Assembly: GCA_019695115.1 (NCBI GenBank)
Contig: JAIBAP010000018.1
Location: 1 to 64,000, forward strand
Direction: 5' to 3'
DNA length: 64,000 nt
Source: Caldilineales bacterium
GTDB lineage: Bacteria; Chloroflexota; Anaerolineae; J102
The position numbers were made by a program, and so were the translations under genes. Below, piece by piece: positions 8,401 through 17,349 of this stretch. How positions within the stretch are numbered: position 1 is the first letter of the stretch; each line of letters begins with the position of its first letter. Under the pieces are notes generated by a model, which saw only the letters and a program-made list of their open reading frames with translations, searched no databases and was not told the DNA's origin.

Positions 8401-9123
8401 GTAGTACAAGGTGCCCTGGAACTGATCGCCGGCATCGAGCAACAGTACGTTGGCCTTGGCAGCGCGGATCTCATCGGCTTTGGTCTTGATGCGCGACGAG
8501 CCGCCCAGACAGGTGGCTGTGGCCGTGCACGAGGCGCCGCTGGACTGGTATTCTTCGACGCGTCCATGAAAGTCGTTGGTGTGCAGGATGGTCAGATCGT
8601 AGGCCTTGACGAGATAGAACTCGTTCAGGTGCACGTAGTCGAACGGGCCGCCGGGGTTGTGCCATTCGACATGGGTGTTATCGACGATGACGCCATCCTC
8701 GCTCCACGCGCCCACCGCCAGATAGCCCTGCGGCATCACCAGTTCCAACAGGTAGTAGTCCCACTGGTATTCGGGTACGGGCGGCAGGTAGACGTTGAAA
8801 AAGCCGGAGCCATCGCTGGTGCGCGTTTGGATCAGCCGTCCGGGGGCTTCCTGGCCCTCCATCCGGCCGTAGGTCTTGAGGACGACGCCGGCGATGCCTT
8901 TGCCGGGGGCGTCGGGATAGCCCTCACGCACGTAGCCGCGAAAACGGGTGGCGTCGCCGGGTGGTATCACGCTGGGGGATTGGTCGGGCGCAGAGCCGAT
9001 GGCCGGCTGCGCATTGGATGGGGGATTGCCCTGCGCGCCGACGGCGCCGCCAAGCGCGAGCAAGAGCAGGAGTGCAACACCAAATAGCAGAGCGAGGCGT
9101 AGGGGATGGTATGTTGGCCTCAT
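5416..9123 (-). CDS. Secreted two-module 5'-nucleotidase / 2',3'-cyclic phosphodiesterase (UshA type)
   Basis: This 1235-aa exported protein has a signal peptide at residues 1-30 (LALLFGVALLLLLALGG). A beta-rich N-terminal domain follows at about 55-170 and ends VEWHNPGGPFDYVHLNEFYL. Then come two complete metallophosphatase plus 5'-nucleotidase C-terminal modules. Module 1 carries ILHTNDFHG, GDQFQG, GNHEFDDG and GGHSHT. Module 2, from about residue 708, carries LLHTNDTHG, GDTFQG, GNHEFNFG and GGHSHTK. Metal ligands are intact in both, so both sites may hydrolyse extracellular nucleotides. GGAGG precedes the ATG. It shares its N-terminal domain with the protein encoded at 20745-24971. No Y-L-P-L tail is present. 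Confidence 0.9.
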   Translation of the reverse strand: MRPTYHPLRLALLFGVALLLLLALGGAVGAQGNPPSNAQPAIGSAPDQSPSVIPPGDATRFRGYVREGYPDAPGKGIAGVVLKTYGRMEGQEAPGRLIQTRTSDGSGFFNVYLPPVPEYQWDYYLLELVMPQGYLAVGAWSEDGVIVDNTHVEWHNPGGPFDYVHLNEFYLVKAYDLTILHTNDFHGRVEEYQSSGASCTATATCLGGSSRIKTKADEIRAAKANVLLLDAGDQFQGTLYYGLFKSAVTAKMMNALGYDAMTVGNHEFDDGPAELGRLADAVNFPIVSSNLDVSAEPTLAGKLAPTTVLDVGGQKIGIIGLTTPEVTYISSPGPNVVVHDVVASAQAAVDALTAQGINKIVALTHLGYNEDVALAKSVTGLDVIVGGHSHTFIYTPAQSQTFSPPTFTATPAGPYPTVATAPDGKPVLVVTAFQWGYFLGDLDVRFDPRGDIAQYGGSPIYLANTIAKNAAVEALLDPYRGPVNDLKNTIIATTNVDLPINRDGQLICRQGECPLGSLVADAMLWEVNSIIPDPADQYQIAFQNGGGLRAPIVVGNVSRGQVLETLPFGNTIATMELKGEHVLAALESGLSAYGGTSGTGRFPQVAGLRFTWNSSAPVGQRVMAVEVRNADGSYSPLDPNAIYKVVTNNFMRVGGDGYTMFRDFAIDPYDYGPALDEALAGYMAMLSPVDEADIPSGRITRVDKVITLLHTNDTHGVWPATNNRGTLQGFEYLSTLIAQERAANPNALLLDAGDTFQGNAFAQYFRNATPNPIAGGMNLLDYDVMVLGNHEFNFGPQTFATMLGQLDFPILGKANLIDDGSYGFINDNVKEYINLDVDGVKVTIWGTTNPRVYRYELPTNIPGLTFLSALDVAATRVPEVIAAENPDLFIAVNHIGYAPYSDEIDSDKLMAEQVAGIDVIIGGHSHTKIDPAVIISSDVNPRGTLVAQTQNNATWLGKVTVGLQAKAGGGYQVVYREGHLIPAASAAPDPTMTAYLAPFLSDLAAYTGRQIGQTTTPIDAVNAYTEETSGANLQADAAVQALEANNIDVDFHLSGAMSNRKVADAATAENPVTLTVNDMYTLMPYENSLLVMSMNGPQIKAVLERSYRNYWYYKYTPDHGGYSYYTTCMLDINHGGVITYRDDPATPPDGNNVVSLVVDGNAVDFADADTFYRVSSVNYLAAGSCNFNNAGQTIWPLDQIVADTQYYVRDSVIDYIQATEVVSPTVEGRLVFQAP

Positions 9124-9204
9124 TTTTTCGTTCCTCCGTTGGCGAAATGAGAGAGCCTTGTGGCAAAACCCAAAAAACGGTGACTGCCCACACTAACTTC
9201 GTCG

Positions 9205-9466
9205 TTAGAGGGCTTGCACTGGATGATACTGCTGATTAACTAGGACGGCAAATCCGGGGCCGAACGAAGCGCCATCGCTTTCATCCCAGGCTTCGAACTG
9301 CCAGACGGACGCCGGAGGAAAGTGCAGAGCCATGGGCAGCCAGAGCGAATGGGGGGCAGATGCAGGCGTTGGGGTACAGTTAGAGGTCAAGGTCAGAATC
9401 GCCGTTCTCTCCACCCGCTTCGGCGTTCTCGGCCTCAGCCGGCAAGAGATCATCGGCTTCTCCCCC
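9205..9466 (-). pseudogene. Decayed 3' tail of the sulfatase gene
   Basis: Relative to the paralogous tail of the subtilase gene (13039-13042), a C4 run has become C5 at 9462-9466, which shifts the sulfatase frame and ends it at 9450. Removing one base restores a tail ending GENGDSDLDL, the same as the subtilase, before a TAA near 9376. In the third frame the DNA continues with NCTPTPASAPH and LWLPMALH, a PT linker and a Y-L-P-L-like motif, and stays open to 9205. The region therefore looks like an eroded C-terminus rather than an independent gene. Confidence 0.5.
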
Positions 9467-12400
9467 TGCCCGTTTCCACCGGCGCAGAATCCGGGCCGAT
9501 GCTCTGGCCGATGTAGCCCGTCCGCCGCGACTCGAAGGCGTCGAAGTACATCACCCCGCGCGTGCCCGTGTCGATCCCCGCCAGCGGCCCCAACCGCGCT
9601 TCATCCACCCGCAGGGTGTCGTTGTCGATGCTCCCCTTCGTCTGCTTCGCCACGCCGTCGATCCACAGGCTGATGGCGCCGTTGTTCGCCCCCGCCGCCG
9701 TCGCCGCCTTCCACTCGATCTCGATCGCATGTGGCCCATCGCTGATCGTATACCAGCTCCCGCTCGTATATGTCGCCGCATCCGTGCGTATCTGCACCCG
9801 CACCTGGTAGCTGGTGGTGTAGCGCCGGAAGTTCACGCGGAACACATCGACTGTACCCACGCGTCCGGTGAAGATGTCGTGGAGATCGCCGGAGGTCATC
9901 ACGATCGAGTTCGGGTCGAAGTAGAAACGGGCGCGGTAGCGAGGTTCGTCGGCGGGACGGGTATCGCGAACATAGAGGGCGCTATTGTCATCGATGACGG
10001 CCTGCATGCCCCGGCTGCCTTTCATCGCCGCCGCAGCATTCACGCTCAGGTCGCCGCCATCCGTGACTGAGCTCGTCCAGGCTGAGAAGCTGCCGCTCTC
10101 GAAGCTATCGGCAAAGATGAGGTCGGCGCCAGAGCCGGGCGTCGGCGTGCGGGTGGGAGTCCGAGTTGGAGAGGGGGTGTAGGTGAGGGTCGGCGAGGGT
10201 GTGGAGGAAGATGTCGGGGAAGGAGTAGATGTGGGCGCCTCGGTGGGTGTTGAAGTGGGTGTATCGGTGGGCGTTGAAGTGGGTGTATCGGTGGGCGTTG
10301 AAGTGGGTGTATCGGTGGGCGTGGATGTGGGCGTATCGGTGGGGGTTGATGTGGGCGTATCGGTGGGTGTGGGTGTGAGCGCCTGGGTGGGCGTGGACGT
10401 GTGCGTTGGGGTCGCCGTTCTGGTGGGGGTGCGGGTGGGGGTGGCCGTCACTGCATTGGCGGCGATGGTGAACGACCACCACGCCGATGGCTGGCAGCCG
10501 GCGGCGTTGCACGCGCGCAACTGCCAGGCATAGGTCTGGCCGGCGGCGAGCGCTGCTGTGGTGAACTGTGATGCGGTCGTAGTCGTCAGCGGCGTTACTT
10601 GCGCGCCCGTGCTGCTGCCTAGGCGCACCTGCACCTTGTAGCTGGTGGCGCAGACCACATCGCTCCAGTCGAGTAGGACATTGCGAACTAAAACAGTCGC
10701 CCCATTGCCGGGCAAGAGCCGCTGTGGCGCCGAGGGTTTGGCCGAACAAGAGCCGGGCGTGGGGGTGAGGGTGGGCGTTGGCGTCGTGGTGGGGGTTTGG
10801 ATGGCGGTAGGAGTGTCGGTGGCGGTGGGGGTGAGGGTGAACGTCGGCGTCGTGGTGGAGGTTTGAGTGGGGGTGAGGGTGGGTGTCGGCGTCGTGGTGG
10901 GAGTCCCGGTGGCGGTGGGGGTGATGGTGACGGTGGGGGTCTTGGTGGCGGTGGGGGTGAGGGTGGGTGTCGGCGTCGTGGTGGGAGTCCCGGTGGCGGT
11001 AGGCGTTTGGGTGGCGGTGGGTGTCTTGGTGGCGGTGGGGGTGATGGTGGACGTCGGCGTCGTGGTGGGGGTTTGGGTGACGGTAGGCGTTTGGGTGGTA
11101 GTGGGGGTTTGGCTGGCAGTGGGGGTGGAGGAAGGGGTGGGCGAAGGCGTGAAGGTGGGGGGCAGGGGGGCGAGGGGTGTATCCTCCAACGGCCGGCAGG
11201 CAGCGCCGGTGCACGTGCTGAGCGCCGCCACCCTGGTGGCAAGAGTGCTCAGATAGGTTGGGTCGGTGCGAGTTATCTGGCTATCCAACTGGTAGGGGTC
11301 GGCGGCCAGGTCGTACAGCTCGCGCTCGCCGCCGGCATAGCCGGCATAGGTCAAAGCCAGCGTTCGCAGCCCGCGAAATTCGGTCACATTGAAATCGGAA
11401 GACGGCACAGGCGTGGCAGGGGTGGGGCCGGGCACGATGCCGTGCGCCAATAGCAGGTTTTGGCGCCAGGAACTGACGGCAGGGGGACTCACACTCAGGA
11501 GCGGGACCAACGAGCGACCGTCGACGAAGGAGGGGGGCGATACGCCGGCCAGTTGGGCGAAGGTAGGGGCCAGGTCGATGTTGGCGGTCAGATGGGCGCG
11601 GGTGGCGCCGGCGGGAAGGCCGGGGCCGATGACGAACAGGGGGACGTGGATGTTCTCTTCGTAGGGGGCGCGCTTGCCAACGACGAGACGATGCTGGCCG
11701 AGGCTGAAGCCGTTGTCAGAGGTGAAGAAGATATAGGTGTTGCCCGTTTGCCCGGTCTCGGACAAGACGTTCACTAGACTGGCGATCAGATCGTCGACGG
11801 CCTGCAAGGATTGGAGGCGGCGGCGTTGCCACAGGTCGGCGGTGGCGATTTTGTCGGCCGAAAGCGGGGGTGTGTTACGGACATAGCCCGGTTTGTCGCT
11901 GACATCGGCTTCGTCGAAATTGGGCAGGCGGGGAGCCTGGGCGCCGGGGAAGAGGTTGGCGTGGCGGGGCGCAGGCACGGGCGGGTCGGGATCGACCGAG
12001 CCATGCGGGGCGACGGGGGCGATGTACATGAAGAACGGCTCTCCTGCTGCCGCGGCCCTCTGGATGAAATCCACCGACTTGGCTGCCAGGACGTCGGTGC
12101 CGTAATCTGCGGTACTGCTGCCATAGTCACGGCGGACGCCGTTTTCGTTGAGGGTGTAGTTGAACTGGGCGTTGAAAGCGTTGGGGCTGTAGGTCCCGCT
12201 TGTAGGGACGTACCATTCGCTCCAGCCAGGGGGTATGTAGGTGGCGCCGGCCGATCCGGGGTAGCCGTTGAGGTATTTACCCATGAGGACGGTGCGATAG
12301 CCGGCCGCGCGCAACCAGGTGGCGACCGTCGAGCTTTCTTCGCCGCGGCTGTAGAAGGTCTGGAAGCCGCCTGCGGCCGGAAAGTTCTCGAATACCTTGG

Positions 12401-12671
12401 TATTGTCCGAGGTCTGGCCGCGCAGGATGGAGGCGCGCGATGGGCAACAGAGAGCGTCGTTGACAAAGAAATTGCTGAAGGCGACGCCCTGTTGGACGAT
12501 CAGCGATTGCAGCTGCGGCATGGTGGCCGCCGAATCGAGGTCCTGGTCGTCGGTGAGGATGAGGATGATGTTGGGGCGCGGATCGCTGCTTGTGGGTGTG
12601 GGGGAGGCAGCCGCCAGGAGGAGGCACACCAGCAGGAGGATGACCAGGTGCAAGGAAATGAATTTTCTCAT
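9450..12671 (-). CDS. Secreted sulfatase with PT linkers and C-terminal jelly-roll-like domain
   Basis: Residues 1-25 ([20 protein letters not shown]) form a signal peptide. I chose the ATG at 12671, since the longer GTG frame from 12743 adds a non-signal leader. The sulfatase domain (about 30-500) has ILTDDQD metal ligands and C-C-P-S-R at 75-79, where Cys75 would become formylglycine. A long Pro/Thr linker, a fibronectin-III-like domain ([20 protein letters not shown] onward), a second TDTPTSTP-repeat linker and a C-terminal domain of about 200 aa ([14 protein letters not shown]) follow. The last domain is nearly identical to that of the neighbouring subtilase. It probably removes sulfate esters from extracellular glycans. 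A 1-bp insertion truncates the natural tail. Confidence 0.85.
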   Translation of the reverse strand: MRKFISLHLVILLLVCLLLAAASPTPTSSDPRPNIILILTDDQDLDSAATMPQLQSLIVQQGVAFSNFFVNDALCCPSRASILRGQTSDNTKVFENFPAAGGFQTFYSRGEESSTVATWLRAAGYRTVLMGKYLNGYPGSAGATYIPPGWSEWYVPTSGTYSPNAFNAQFNYTLNENGVRRDYGSSTADYGTDVLAAKSVDFIQRAAAAGEPFFMYIAPVAPHGSVDPDPPVPAPRHANLFPGAQAPRLPNFDEADVSDKPGYVRNTPPLSADKIATADLWQRRRLQSLQAVDDLIASLVNVLSETGQTGNTYIFFTSDNGFSLGQHRLVVGKRAPYEENIHVPLFVIGPGLPAGATRAHLTANIDLAPTFAQLAGVSPPSFVDGRSLVPLLSVSPPAVSSWRQNLLLAHGIVPGPTPATPVPSSDFNVTEFRGLRTLALTYAGYAGGERELYDLAADPYQLDSQITRTDPTYLSTLATRVAALSTCTGAACRPLEDTPLAPLPPTFTPSPTPSSTPTASQTPTTTQTPTVTQTPTTTPTSTITPTATKTPTATQTPTATGTPTTTPTPTLTPTATKTPTVTITPTATGTPTTTPTPTLTPTQTSTTTPTFTLTPTATDTPTAIQTPTTTPTPTLTPTPGSCSAKPSAPQRLLPGNGATVLVRNVLLDWSDVVCATSYKVQVRLGSSTGAQVTPLTTTTASQFTTAALAAGQTYAWQLRACNAAGCQPSAWWSFTIAANAVTATPTRTPTRTATPTHTSTPTQALTPTPTDTPTSTPTDTPTSTPTDTPTSTPTDTPTSTPTDTPTSTPTEAPTSTPSPTSSSTPSPTLTYTPSPTRTPTRTPTPGSGADLIFADSFESGSFSAWTSSVTDGGDLSVNAAAAMKGSRGMQAVIDDNSALYVRDTRPADEPRYRARFYFDPNSIVMTSGDLHDIFTGRVGTVDVFRVNFRRYTTSYQVRVQIRTDAATYTSGSWYTISDGPHAIEIEWKAATAAGANNGAISLWIDGVAKQTKGSIDNDTLRVDEARLGPLAGIDTGTRGVMYFDAFESRRTGYIGQSIGPDSAPVETGRGRSR
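10225..10380. repeat. 24-bp coding tandem repeat (TDTPTSTP units)
   Basis: Five to six near-identical 24-bp units encode eight-residue TDTPTSTP blocks in the second linker of the sulfatase. Similar but less regular PT-coding repeats lie at 10750-11160. Confidence 0.8.
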
Positions 12672-12804
12672 CGAACGCGCTCTCGCTGTCTGCTTCCCGC
12701 CCCAATAGACATGGGAGCGGGAGGGATGCGGGAAATGTATCACGGGTTCAGGCGTGGTGGTAGTAAGTCGGCTTGCGATCAGGCAGAGGATAGCCCGCGA
12801 GCGA

Positions 12805-12840
12805 CTCCACCCGCTTGCCTGAGGAGGCGAGCGGGTGGAG
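12805..12840 (-). terminator. Hairpin between the sulfatase and subtilase genes
   Basis: A 16-bp stem, 12805-12820 with 12825-12840 (CTCCACCCGCTTGCCT / AGGCGAGCGGGTGGAG, one G-T wobble), has a 4-nt loop. It lies downstream of the subtilase stop on the minus strand and in front of the sulfatase gene. It is probably a second terminator. Confidence 0.5.
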
Positions 12841-12876
12841 GTTGGGCAGCCATGGCGGCGACCTGTGTGCCGGGCA

Positions 12877-12911
12877 TCCCACCCGCCGGGCGGAGAGGCA
12901 GGCGGGTGGGA
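12877..12911 (-). terminator. Hairpin terminator of the subtilase gene
   Basis: The arms TCCCACCCGCC (12877-12887) and GGCGGGTGGGA (12901-12911) form an 11-bp stem 22 nt after the stop at 12933. Almost the same arms occur at 17298-17334 after the next secreted-protein gene. Confidence 0.55.
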
Positions 12912-12932
12912 GGGAAGGCTGGTGAAGTTACA

Positions 12933-15900
12933 TCATCGCTGTTGCATGAGCGGCAGGTAGAGGTCAAGGTCAGAATCGCCGTTCTCTCCACCCGCCTCGT
13001 CGTTCTCGTCCTCAGCCCGCAAGAGCTCATCGGCTTCTCCCCTGCCCGTTTCCGCTGGCGCAGAATCCGGGCCGATGCTCTGGCCGATGTAGCCCGTCCG
13101 CCGCGACTCGAAGGCGTCGAAGTACAGGATGCCGCGCGTGCCCGTGTCGATCCCCGCCAGCGGCCCCAACCGCACTTCATCCACCCGCAGGGTGTCGTTG
13201 TCGATACTCCCCTTCGTTTGCTTCGCCACGCCATCGAGCCACAGGCTGATCGACCCGTTGTTCGCCCCCGCCGCCGTCGCCGCCTTCCACTCGATTTCGA
13301 TCGCATGTGGCCCATCCGTGATCGTGTACCAGCTCCCGCTCGTGTATGTCGCCGCATCGGTGCGGATCTGCACCCGCACCTGGTAGCTGGTGGTGTAGCG
13401 CCGGAACGCCACCCGCAGCACTTCCAGCGTCCCCACCCGCCCTGTGAAGAGGTTGAGCATGTCGCCAGAGGTCATCGTGATCGAGTTCGGGTCGAACCAG
13501 AAGCGGGCGTTGTAGCGAAGCTCGTTGACCGGGCGCAGATCCTTTACATACAGGGCGGTGTTGTCGTTGATGTTCGCCTGCATGCCCTTGCTGCTGCCTC
13601 GCATCGCCGCTGCCGCCGTCACGCTCAGGTCGCCCCCGCCTGTGGTTGCGCTCGACCAGGCCGAGAAGTTGCCACTCTCGAAGCTGTCGGCGAAGATCAC
13701 GCCGCCAGCAGGAACTGTAGGCGTTCTTGTGGGCGTGCGGGTTCGGGTAGGAGTTCGCGTGGGAGTATAGGTTGGCGTCGCTGTGTTGGTGGGAGTGGGC
13801 GTGTGAGTAGGCGTGGCCTCGGGCGCCTCGATCGCCCCAAGATCACACACCACCACGCCATCGCCGTTCCCGTCCGTGCGCGGATGATCGAGTTGGTCGT
13901 TTGTGACGCAACTGCTGTTGCTACCGGCGTCGATGACCGGACTGCCAGCCTGTGGCATGTAGTAGCCATCGCTATAAGGTCCCAGCTTCGGGTCGCCGCT
14001 GACCATGGGGCTACAGGTGCCGTCCTGGATCAGATTATGGTCGTTGACGGCGACCGGCCCGGCGCAATCTCCCTTGTAACCCGGATTGGCAAGGATCGTG
14101 TTGTAGAGTTTGGCGCTCGCCCGGCTGCCTTCCGTCCACACACCATCTCCAGAGCTAGTCGCACCATTATTTACCAACGTACTGTTGATGATCGTGAGGA
14201 CGCGCGTGTAATTGTGCACGGCGCCACCGGCAATGGAGGCATAGTTATTGGTGAGGGTGGTGTTCACCAGCGTGGTATAGCCGTTGGTCGAGATGCCGCC
14301 ACCGTTGTTGGAACTGCCATTCCGGATCGTCAGTCGCTCCAGTCGCACCGTGTTGTCGATCATGATGTGGAATACACGGTATTGCTGTCCGGCGTCGATC
14401 ACCACCGTGCCATCGCCGACACCGAGAATCGTGACGTCGCCCTTCAGATCGAGATCACCCACCATGGCATTCTCACCGCTCGGATCTTCACCACCCGCTG
14501 GAATCGTCAGATTGTAGATGCCAGCAGGGACGTGGATCACCTGCTGACCCGGCGTGCTGTTGGCCAACAGGATCGCCTCTCGCAGTGAACAGTCACCATC
14601 GGGTGGCTGCTGGCAGAGGCCGTTCAGATCCGCCGTCGTATTCACCTCGAGCCAGGCTGGCATCGGTGTCGGCGTCGGCGTCACGGTCGGGGTGGGTTGC
14701 TCACTCGGACCCTGATTCTCGATCGCCCCGATATCGCAGTCAGCGTTGCCGTCGTTGTCGCCGTCCACCGGTCGATCGAGCTTGCGCTGGTCGATGGTGG
14801 GACAGGTGGCATTGTTGGCCGCATCGATGGCCGGGCTGGTGCCTGGGAAGATGGGATAGTACTCGCCGGTGAAGGCACCCAGGCCAGGGTTGCCGCTCAG
14901 GTCGCCGGTGGCAGGCGTGTAGGGACAGCGCGCAGGATCGGCGATCAGGTTGTGTCCCAACGACCGCAGCGAGGTGTTGCAGCTGACGTCGGCGATGATG
15001 GTGTTCTCCACCGTCGCCGCGCCGTTGAGGTTGTTGCCATTCAGAGTCGAGTTGATCAGCGTCAACAGAGGCAGGCCTTGAGCCGGCGTCTGCCACGAGA
15101 TACCGCCAAGCGTGTTGAGGGCAATCGTGGAGTTCCGAATGGTGGCAGAAGGGTATTGACCCGAACCGGTGATGCCCCAGTTGAGGTTGCCAACGATGGC
15201 GCTCTCTTCGACCAGCAAGGGCGCTGTGTGGTCGAAGGTCTGCATGTGCACGCCCTCGCCGTTGTTATGAGCCACCTTGCTGCCACGCACCGCGCACTCA
15301 TTGCTGTAACCACCACAAGCGAAGCCGGCGCCGCCGTTGCTGATGATCTGGCTATCGATGATATAGCCATTGTAGTGGGCATCGGCGCCGCCGGTGGCGT
15401 TATTCTCAAGGATGCTGTTCTCGATGCGGATGTTGCCGCCATGTACGGCCACGCCGCTGTTATCCCTCACCACGCAGTTCTTCACCAGCAAGGAGCCGTA
15501 CCAGCTGGTGATGGCGTAGTTGGCGTTACGCACGGTCAGACCGTTGAATTCCGCCTCCCGGCCGTTGCTGAGCACCAGCCCATGACCGGCGCCGTTGCGG
15601 TCGATGATGGTGCTGGCCGCCCCGGCGCCCAGCAGTGTGGCGTTATCCGTGATGCTCAACTGGCCCGGATCGGTCAGAAGATAGGTGCCGGCCGGAATGA
15701 CAATCGTCTGGTGGCCCGGTGTGCTATTTGCCAGCGCGATGGCCTCGCGTAACGAACAGTCGCCGGCTGGCGGCTGCTGGCAGAGGCCGTTGCTGTCGGC
15801 AGTCGTGTTGACCTCGATGGTATCGGTCACGGGCGTGGGCGTGGCCGTCGGCGTCCCAGGCGTCGGCGTCGGCGTTCGCGTCCCGCCAACCAGAGCCGCT

Positions 15901-17213
15901 GCCACGTCGAGCACACCGCCGGTCAGGGTTCTGCCTGCCAGCGCTGGCACGAGACGGGCTGTGTCGAGGATGCGGTCGCGGATTTGGGTGTAGGTTTCGG
16001 ACGAGTGGTAGCCGTAGAGCAGCGCCGCCGCCCCGGCCACGTGCGGGGACGCCATCGACGTGCCGCTCCCCCAGCCGTAACCGCCAGGGAGTGTGCTGAT
16101 GATATCCACGCCGGGTGCGCCCAGATCGACGGTCGTGGCGCCATAGTTGGACCACCCGGCCAGGGCGTCGCTGCTATCGATGGCGGCCACGGCGATGATG
16201 TTGTCCAGGTTGTAGCTGGCGGGGTAGGAGGGCGTGATGTCGTTGTTGTTGCCGGCGTTCCCCGCCGCGGCGATGAAGAGATGGCCGACGGACTTCGAGG
16301 CATTGATGGCGTCGTACAGTGACTGCGAGTAGCCGCCTCCGCCCCAGCTGTTGTTGGAGACCTTGACCCCCATCATGGTGGCATACTGCACGCAACTGAC
16401 GGCGTCCGAAGTCCAACCCGATCCGCTGCTGTCGAGGAACTTCAGCGCCATCAACTTGACCTGCCAGTTGACGCCGGCCACGCCGATGCCGTTATCCCCC
16501 ACGGCGCCGATGGTGCCGGCCGTGTGGGTGCCGTGGCTGTGGTCATCCATGGGGTCATTGTCGTTGTTGACGAAGTCCCAGCCGTGGATGTCATCCACAT
16601 AGCCGTTGGCGTCATCATCGATGTTGTTTCCGGCGATCTCGTTCGGGTTGGTCCAGATGTTGGCTGCCAGATCGGGGTGAGTGTAGTCGATGCCGGTGTC
16701 GATACCGGCGACGACGAAATTCGGGTTGCCAGTGGTCGTATTCCAGGCCTCAGGCGCCCGGATGGTTCTCATCCCCCAGAGATACTGCCAGTGTTCATCA
16801 TTGGGGTCGCGCGCGATGCTGACCTGGTAATCCGGCTCGGCATAGGCGACATAGGGCAGCGCCGAGAGCATCGTCACCGCTTCCATGACGCCGGGGCCAT
16901 CGCCCGGCAACCGCAACTCGACCAGGCCGGGGACCAGGGTGAAGGTGTGAACCACGACGGCGTTCAGGGCCAAGCGAGCTGCCTCCGTCTGGACGGAGGT
17001 GGCGCCGACTTTGTAGCGCACCAGGACGGTGTCGGGGGCGTACACGGCAGGGGTCAGCGCCGACGGGATAGGGCCCAGGCGAACAGCATCATCTGGGATC
17101 GGCGGGTCGAGGATGCCTGTTGGCAGCGCCGGGCGCCCGCTCAGGGCCGCTGTTCCCCCTACAACTGCCAGCAGCGCCAGACACAGGATGACGAAAATGG
17201 TTGTAGTTTTCAT
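12933..17213 (-). CDS. Secreted subtilase (S8) with two CSLREA/beta-helix regions and jelly-roll-like C-terminus
   Basis: I chose the ATG at 17213 (1426 aa) because GGAGG precedes it and the protein then starts with a signal peptide (MKTTTIFVILCLALLAVVGG); the frame open to 17402 is not needed. The S8 catalytic triad is Asp172 (VVAGIDTGIDY), His227 (HSHGTHTAG) and Ser386 (GTSMASPHVAG). Two copies of a CSLREA module (CSLREAIALANSTPG and CSLREAILLANSTPG) each start a right-handed beta-helix-like repeat stretch. A PT linker and a C-terminal domain ([14 protein letters not shown]) nearly identical to the sulfatase's follow, then an acidic run and a tail ending LDLYLPLMQQR. It is an extracellular protease, and the beta-helix parts may bind polysaccharide. 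Confidence 0.9.
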   Translation of the reverse strand: MKTTTIFVILCLALLAVVGGTAALSGRPALPTGILDPPIPDDAVRLGPIPSALTPAVYAPDTVLVRYKVGATSVQTEAARLALNAVVVHTFTLVPGLVELRLPGDGPGVMEAVTMLSALPYVAYAEPDYQVSIARDPNDEHWQYLWGMRTIRAPEAWNTTTGNPNFVVAGIDTGIDYTHPDLAANIWTNPNEIAGNNIDDDANGYVDDIHGWDFVNNDNDPMDDHSHGTHTAGTIGAVGDNGIGVAGVNWQVKLMALKFLDSSGSGWTSDAVSCVQYATMMGVKVSNNSWGGGGYSQSLYDAINASKSVGHLFIAAAGNAGNNNDITPSYPASYNLDNIIAVAAIDSSDALAGWSNYGATTVDLGAPGVDIISTLPGGYGWGSGTSMASPHVAGAAALLYGYHSSETYTQIRDRILDTARLVPALAGRTLTGGVLDVAAALVGGTRTPTPTPGTPTATPTPVTDTIEVNTTADSNGLCQQPPAGDCSLREAIALANSTPGHQTIVIPAGTYLLTDPGQLSITDNATLLGAGAASTIIDRNGAGHGLVLSNGREAEFNGLTVRNANYAITSWYGSLLVKNCVVRDNSGVAVHGGNIRIENSILENNATGGADAHYNGYIIDSQIISNGGAGFACGGYSNECAVRGSKVAHNNGEGVHMQTFDHTAPLLVEESAIVGNLNWGITGSGQYPSATIRNSTIALNTLGGISWQTPAQGLPLLTLINSTLNGNNLNGAATVENTIIADVSCNTSLRSLGHNLIADPARCPYTPATGDLSGNPGLGAFTGEYYPIFPGTSPAIDAANNATCPTIDQRKLDRPVDGDNDGNADCDIGAIENQGPSEQPTPTVTPTPTPMPAWLEVNTTADLNGLCQQPPDGDCSLREAILLANSTPGQQVIHVPAGIYNLTIPAGGEDPSGENAMVGDLDLKGDVTILGVGDGTVVIDAGQQYRVFHIMIDNTVRLERLTIRNGSSNNGGGISTNGYTTLVNTTLTNNYASIAGGAVHNYTRVLTIINSTLVNNGATSSGDGVWTEGSRASAKLYNTILANPGYKGDCAGPVAVNDHNLIQDGTCSPMVSGDPKLGPYSDGYYMPQAGSPVIDAGSNSSCVTNDQLDHPRTDGNGDGVVVCDLGAIEAPEATPTHTPTPTNTATPTYTPTRTPTRTRTPTRTPTVPAGGVIFADSFESGNFSAWSSATTGGGDLSVTAAAAMRGSSKGMQANINDNTALYVKDLRPVNELRYNARFWFDPNSITMTSGDMLNLFTGRVGTLEVLRVAFRRYTTSYQVRVQIRTDAATYTSGSWYTITDGPHAIEIEWKAATAAGANNGSISLWLDGVAKQTKGSIDNDTLRVDEVRLGPLAGIDTGTRGILYFDAFESRRTGYIGQSIGPDSAPAETGRGEADELLRAEDENDEAGGENGDSDLDLYLPLMQQR

Positions 17214-17297
17214 TTGCTTTGCCTCCGACGACCTTGTGTCGTCGTATTCCTGCCTGCGAATGAGCGCAGGCGGCCGCTGCATGATTGTATTGTGGGC

Positions 17298-17334
17298 GTC
17301 CCACCCGCCGGTTAGGGAGGCAGGCGGGTGGGAC
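17298..17334 (-). terminator. Hairpin terminator of the SBBP-protein gene
   Basis: The perfect 12-bp arms GTCCCACCCGCC (17298-17309) and GGCGGGTGGGAC (17323-17334) lie 16 nt after the stop at 17350 on the minus strand. The arms match those at 12877-12911. Confidence 0.6.
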
Positions 17335-17349
17335 AGAAGAAAGGAAGAG

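Noticed and set aside
6187-9087. 966-codon plus-strand open frame opposite the first nucleotidase gene
   Set aside because: It is a shadow: composition is Gly/Val/Asp/His-rich with no domain, and the minus strand encodes a clear two-module 5'-nucleotidase with signal peptide and ribosome site.
10105-11214. His/Pro-rich minus-strand frame over the PT linker
   Set aside because: It is the same repetitive linker DNA read in another frame (H-P-H repeats), with the sulfatase frame clearly real.
11811-14588. 925-codon plus-strand frame across two secreted-protein genes
   Set aside because: It runs through the start of the sulfatase and the end of the subtilase on the other strand, both with intact motifs, and has no recognisable domain.
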